Source of the DNA: Pseudomonadota bacterium
Lineage (GTDB): Bacteria; Pseudomonadota; Alphaproteobacteria; Rhizobiales; Xanthobacteraceae
Assembly (NCBI GenBank): GCA_023391175.1
Contig: JAEWBL010000561.1
Span: 1-8,544, forward strand
Length of the DNA: 8,544 nucleotides
Reading direction: 5' to 3'
The notes under the pieces are model-generated. The model did not search any database. It was not told where the DNA came from and was given only the letters and a program-made list of their open reading frames with translations. Shown piece after piece: positions 5,492-8,544 of this stretch. The first letter of the stretch is position 1, and the number at the start of each line of letters is the position of its first letter. A program made the translations under genes and the position numbers.

Positions 5492-7447
5492 TCAGCCCAC
5501 CGCGCGCACCCGCTCCTCGTCCATCCCCTCCTCGTCGGGATGCCGGGCGGGGACGATCTCCAGCCCCTCCTCCGCCTGCGCGCGGGCGAGGGCCGCGGCG
5601 GCGTCCTCCGCCTCCCGCTGGCGGTTCCAGAGGGCGGCATAAAGGCCACCCTTGGCCAGCAGCTCCGCATGGCACCCGCGCTCGGCGACCTTGCCATCGG
5701 CGAGGACGAGGATTTCGTCTGCGCTCACCACCGTAGAGAGACGGTGGGCAATGACCAGCGTGGTGCGCCCCTCAGACACGCGGTCGAGCGCGTCCTGGAT
5801 CTCCTTCTCGGTATGGCTGTCCAGCGCGGAGGTCGCCTCGTCCAGCACCAGGATGGGCGGCGCCTTCAAGAGCGTGCGGGCGATGGCCACGCGCTGCTTC
5901 TCTCCGCCGGAGAGCTTCAGGCCGCGCTCGCCCACCTCGGTCTTGAAGCCTTTGGGCGTGGCGCGGATGAAGCCGTCGATGCGGGCGAGCCTTGCCGCCT
6001 CCTCAACCTCGGCATCCGACGCCGCCGGGCGGCCATAGCGGATGTTGTAGGCGATGGTGTCGTTGAACAGCACCGTGTCCTGCGGGACCATACCGATGGC
6101 GGCGCGCAGGCTCTCCTGCGACACGTCCCTGAGATCCTGACCATCGATGGTGATGCGCCCGCCGGAGACGTCGTAGAAGCGGAACAGCAGGCGCGAGAGC
6201 GTGGACTTGCCAGCCCCCGAATGCCCCACGATGGCCACCGTCCGCCCCGCCGGCACCTCGAAGGAGATGCCCTTCAGGATTTCCCGGCCCTCGTCATAGG
6301 AGAAGCGCACGTCCTCGAACCGCACCGAGCCGCCCGAGACCACGAGCTCCGGCGCGCCCGGCCGGTCGGTGACTTCCGGGGCCACCTGGAGCACGGCGAA
6401 CATGGCCTCGATGTCGACGATGGCCTGCTTGATCTCGCGATAGATGAAGCCGAGGAAATTCAACGGGATGTAGAACTGGATCATCATGGCGTTGACCATG
6501 ACGAACGAGCCCACCGTCTGCCGCCCGGCGCGGATATCCAGCACGCACATCACCATCACCGCCGCGAGGCCGATGGAGAAGATGAGCGCCTGCCCGGCAT
6601 TCAGCCAGGCGAGCGAGGTGTAGGTGTTCACCGTCGCCTTCTCGTAGCGGGCCATGGAGCGGTCGTAGCGGGCCGTCTCCCAGCGCTCGGCGCCGAAATA
6701 CTTCACCGTCTCGTAGTTGAGCAGGCTGTCGATGGCCTTGGTGTTGGCGTCGGTGTCGCTCTCGTTCATCTCCTTGCGGATGGCGAGGCGCCACTCGCTG
6801 GCGACGTAGGTGAAGAGCGAATAGAGCACCACCGTCGCCGAGACGACGGCCACATAGCGCCAGTCGAAGGCGAACAGCAGCACGCCCAGCACCATGACCA
6901 GCTCGACGATGGTCGGCGCCAGCTGCAGCGCCAGCATGCGCACGATGGTCTCGATGCCAGAACGCGCCCGCTCCAGCACCCGCGTCAGGCCGCCCGTCTT
7001 GCGCTCCAGATGGAAGCGCAGGGAGAGCGCGTGCATGTGCTCGAACGTCTGCATGGCGAGGCGCCGCACGGCGTTCAGCGCCACCTTGGCGAACAGGCCG
7101 TCGCGCAATTGGGTGACGCCGGCCATGAGGATGCGGCCAAGACCATAAGCCAGCGTCAGCGCCACCGGCGCGCCGATGACGAGGGCCCAGAAGCCGACAT
7201 CCGGTGTCGCAGCCTTGCCGGCGGCGACTTCGGCGGTCAGCGCGTCGGTGGCCCACTTGAACAGGAAGGGCACCGCCATGGTGGCGCCCTTGGAGGCGAA
7301 CAGCAGCATGAAGGTGACGACGACGCGCGCACGCAGGTCCGCCCTGTCGGCCGGCCACAGATAGGGCCACAGGCTGCGCAGGGTGGAGAACATGGCGTCG
7401 GAGGAAACGGCGGCCCGCCGGGCTGCGGGCTTCTGGGTCTTTGACAT
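5492..7447 (-). CDS. Atm1-type half-size ABC exporter (permease-ATPase fusion)
   Basis: This is a full-length 651-aa inner-membrane exporter. The membrane domain (about 40-345) has hydrophobic stretches near 42-62, 86-110, 176-213 and 285-330, with the Atm1-family signatures LERKTGGLTRVLERARSGI (147-165), AIDSLLNYETVKYFGAE (238-254) and PLNFLGFIYREIKQAIVDIE (328-347). The ATPase domain has Walker A GHSGAGKST (408-416), Q-loop Q456, signature LSGGEKQR (512-519), Walker B ILVLDE (532-537) and H568. The Atm1/HMT1 family exports glutathione-linked compounds. Mitochondrial members serve cytosolic iron-sulfur assembly, and the bacterial homologue from Novosphingobium has been tied to heavy-metal and glutathione-conjugate export. 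The protein should work as a homodimer. It starts 6 nt after the arsR stop, which suggests metal-responsive expression. The charged tail after about residue 610 is not conserved. Confidence 0.94.
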   Translation of the reverse strand: MSKTQKPAARRAAVSSDAMFSTLRSLWPYLWPADRADLRARVVVTFMLLFASKGATMAVPFLFKWATDALTAEVAAGKAATPDVGFWALVIGAPVALTLAYGLGRILMAGVTQLRDGLFAKVALNAVRRLAMQTFEHMHALSLRFHLERKTGGLTRVLERARSGIETIVRMLALQLAPTIVELVMVLGVLLFAFDWRYVAVVSATVVLYSLFTYVASEWRLAIRKEMNESDTDANTKAIDSLLNYETVKYFGAERWETARYDRSMARYEKATVNTYTSLAWLNAGQALIFSIGLAAVMVMCVLDIRAGRQTVGSFVMVNAMMIQFYIPLNFLGFIYREIKQAIVDIEAMFAVLQVAPEVTDRPGAPELVVSGGSVRFEDVRFSYDEGREILKGISFEVPAGRTVAIVGHSGAGKSTLSRLLFRFYDVSGGRITIDGQDLRDVSQESLRAAIGMVPQDTVLFNDTIAYNIRYGRPAASDAEVEEAARLARIDGFIRATPKGFKTEVGERGLKLSGGEKQRVAIARTLLKAPPILVLDEATSALDSHTEKEIQDALDRVSEGRTTLVIAHRLSTVVSADEILVLADGKVAERGCHAELLAKGGLYAALWNRQREAEDAAAALARAQAEEGLEIVPARHPDEEGMDEERVRAVG

Positions 7448-7453
7448 GATGGC

Positions 7454-7831
7454 CTAACTTTGGTCCGAAGCGCCGGGGGTGCAGCAGCCCGACGGACGGC
7501 GGAGCGCCTTGAACAGCGCATCGATCTCTTCAGCCAGCGCATCGAGCGCCGCCCGATCGAGGCAGTAGCTGGACCGCTGCCCCTCAGTGCGGCTGCGGAT
7601 CAGCCCGGCATCGAGGAGAACCTTCAGATGTTGCGAGACGGTGGACTGCGCAAGGGGCAGCGCCTTCACGATCTCCCCGCACACGCACCGCTCCTGCCCC
7701 GCGAGCCGCTCCAGCATGGCAAGCCGCGCCGGATGAGCGAGCGCGCGCAGGCGTGCCGCGAGATCGGCCCGCGCCATACCCATCTCATCGGCAGCGGCGA
7801 GGTCCGGGGCTGGGAAGGTCGGAGCATTCAT
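7454..7831 (-). CDS. ArsR/SmtB-family metal(loid)-responsive repressor
   Basis: This is a 125-aa dimeric winged-helix repressor. LRALAHPARLAMLERLAGQE (28-47) is the typical ArsR N-terminal core. ERCVCGEIV (47-55) carries C49 and C51 in the helix that holds the CVC metalloid site in E. coli ArsR. The recognition helix follows (LAQSTVSQHLKVLLDAGLI, 60-78), then the wing SRTEGQRSSYCLD. A second cysteine pair, C116-C117, lies near the C-terminus (SGCCTPG). The likely ligand is arsenite or another thiophilic metal; the exact metal is inference. ATG 7831 has no Shine-Dalgarno sequence and lies next to the palindromic operator; internal starts at residues 17 and 19 (7783, 7777) are alternatives, since the conserved core begins near residue 22. 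It heads a two-gene operon with the Atm1 exporter. Confidence 0.93.
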   Translation of the reverse strand: MNAPTFPAPDLAAADEMGMARADLAARLRALAHPARLAMLERLAGQERCVCGEIVKALPLAQSTVSQHLKVLLDAGLIRSRTEGQRSSYCLDRAALDALAEEIDALFKALRRPSGCCTPGASDQS

Positions 7832-7852
7832 CGTAAATCGACGATAGACGAT
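7830..7852 (-). promoter_or_regulatory. Putative ArsR operator (23-bp imperfect palindrome)
   Basis: Read on the plus strand, the left arm ATCGTAAATCG (7830-7840) and the right arm CGATAGACGAT (7842-7852) flank a single central A. The reverse complement of the right arm is ATCGTCTATCG, so 9 of 11 positions pair. It covers the likely -10 of arsR and the first two bases of its start codon, where bound repressor would block initiation. It stands out as AT-richer than its surroundings. Autoregulation by ArsR is inference. Confidence 0.65.
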
Positions 7853-7869
7853 GGAAGGATACCGAACAA
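7841..7869 (-). promoter_or_regulatory. Candidate promoter of the arsR-exporter operon
   Basis: On the minus strand TTGTTC (7869-7864) is followed after 17 nt by TATCGT (7846-7841). The -35 matches the sigma-70 consensus at three of six positions and the -10 at four. The -10 lies inside the palindrome. A start about 7 nt downstream would fall near 7834, leaving only a few leader bases before ATG 7831, which fits the absence of a ribosome binding site. It is suggestive rather than secure. Confidence 0.4.
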
Positions 7870-7937
7870 GCGCTTTGCCTCCGCCCGCGTCACGCCGCCG
7901 TCGCGGGTGCGCACTATTCGCGCTCCATTCGTCCTCG

Positions 7938-7960
7938 GGCGGCCTGCCCTACCGGCCGCC
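7938..7960 (+). repeat. GC-rich inverted repeat upstream of the LOG-family gene
   Basis: GGCGGCC (7938-7944) and GGCCGCC (7954-7960) make a perfect 7-bp stem with a 9-nt loop, ending 20 nt before ATG 7981. There is no T-tract on either strand, so it is not a typical terminator. It may be a leader hairpin, or chance in GC-rich DNA. Confidence 0.4.
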
Positions 7961-7980
7961 AAGTTTGGTAAAGTGCGCGC

Positions 7981-8544
7981 ATGGCCAGAATCGACAGCGT
8001 CTGTGTGTATTGCGGCTCCGCCACCGGCGGCGATCCGGTGTTTGCCGAAGAGGCCCGGCGTTTCGGGCGCATCCTTGCCGCCGAGGGCGTGCGCCTCGTC
8101 TATGGCGGCGGCGGCATCGGGCTGATGGGCGAGGTGGCGAGCGCGGTGGCGCTGGCCGGCGGCGCCGTCACCGGCATCATCCCCCGCTTCCTCATGACCC
8201 GCGAACGCGCCTTCGCCCACGAGGCAGAGATGATCGTGGTCGAGGACATGCACGAGCGCAAACGGCTGATGTTCGAACGGGCGGACGCGTTCGTGGCCCT
8301 GCCCGGCGGCGTCGGCACTCTGGAGGAGCTGGTGGAGCAGCTCACCTGGGCCCAGCTCGGCCGGCACAGAAAGCCGATCCTCATCCTCAACACGGCGGGC
8401 TTCTGGGATCCGTTCGTCACGCTGGTGGACCACATGCGCGGCGCCGGCTTCATCCGCTCGGATACGCCGGTGGACATGCTCACCGCCGACCGCGCCGAAG
8501 ACATCCTCCCCCGCCTGCGCGCTGCCGCCGAGAAGGTGCCCGAG
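7981..8544 (+). CDS. LOG/TIGR00730-family Rossmann protein, probable nucleoside 5'-monophosphate phosphoribohydrolase (3' end outside window)
   Basis: 188 residues are visible, with no stop before the window edge. The family pattern is complete so far: VCVYCGSATGGDP at 7-19, LVYGGGGIGLMGEVASAV at 39-56, IIPRFL, MHERKRLM at 90-97 and the hallmark PGGVGTLEEL at 108-117 with its acidic catalytic pair. LOG proteins cleave cytokinin riboside or other nucleoside 5'-monophosphates to free base and ribose phosphate; many bacterial members were long misnamed lysine decarboxylases. True cytokinin activation here is not proven, since most bacteria carry such genes. The start is firm: an in-frame TAA at 7969-7971 lies just upstream. 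The ribosome binding site (GGTAAAG, 7967-7973) is poor. The gene diverges from arsR and need not share its function. About 190-210 residues are usual, so only a little should be missing. Confidence 0.93.
   Translation, partial: MARIDSVCVYCGSATGGDPVFAEEARRFGRILAAEGVRLVYGGGGIGLMGEVASAVALAGGAVTGIIPRFLMTRERAFAHEAEMIVVEDMHERKRLMFERADAFVALPGGVGTLEELVEQLTWAQLGRHRKPILILNTAGFWDPFVTLVDHMRGAGFIRSDTPVDMLTADRAEDILPRLRAAAEKVPE

Noticed and set aside
5540..7444. Plus-strand open frame of 634 codons antisense to the Atm1 exporter
   Set aside because: The product is a His/Asp/Gly/Arg-rich string without any domain and mirrors the exporter codons; it is a composition artefact.
7981..8544. Lysine decarboxylase
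   Set aside because: This is an old misannotation of the family; PGGVGTLEEL and MHERKRLM mark a LOG/TIGR00730 protein.

Overview
The window is GC-rich and tightly packed, with codon use strongly biased to G/C in the third position. The gene families and the compact nagZ-scpA-scpB cluster point to an alphaproteobacterium, most likely of the order Hyphomicrobiales (a Xanthobacter/Azorhizobium-like organism would fit). That placement is inferred from gene content and composition only. There are nine protein-coding genes, two of them cut by the window edges. I see no RNA gene, CRISPR array, insertion sequence or phage gene.

Left block (1-3158, minus strand, transcribed right to left): nagZ (peptidoglycan-recycling beta-N-acetylglucosaminidase), scpA and scpB (the non-SMC subunits of the chromosome condensin), then the N-terminal two thirds or less of an ABC importer ATPase of the Fe(3+)/spermidine type that overlaps the end of scpB. 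Junctions are 3 nt, a 4-nt ATGA overlap, and about 17 nt of overlap, so this reads as one operon. nagZ-scpA-scpB is a familiar alphaproteobacterial trio; the transporter ATPase at the end is not the neighbour I would expect.

Middle block (3159-5467, plus strand): a divergent unit made of a DGPF/YCII-family protein, an ECF sigma factor of the ECF42 type with a long C-terminal helical/TPR-like extension, and a PhnB-like VOC (glyoxalase-fold) protein. The first two overlap by ATGA; the third starts 83 nt later. The gaps in front of the DGPF gene and of the VOC gene both contain TGTCGG, exactly 17 nt, then CGTC. This is a probable promoter pair for the sigma factor itself, so the three genes look like a small self-regulated regulon. 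No anti-sigma gene is present; in this family the C-terminal extension is thought to take that role.

Right block (5492-7831, minus strand): an ArsR-family repressor with cysteine pairs typical of thiol metal(loid) sensing, followed 6 nt later by a full-length Atm1-type half-size ABC exporter. A 23-bp imperfect palindrome covers the likely -10 region and touches the arsR start codon, so the operon is probably repressed by its own ArsR and may be translated from a nearly leaderless mRNA. At the right edge a LOG/TIGR00730-family Rossmann protein begins divergently and runs off the window.

Nothing here is clearly a wholly new system. The best leads are the matched promoter pair of the ECF42 unit and the ArsR-Atm1 metal-response operon with its operator.
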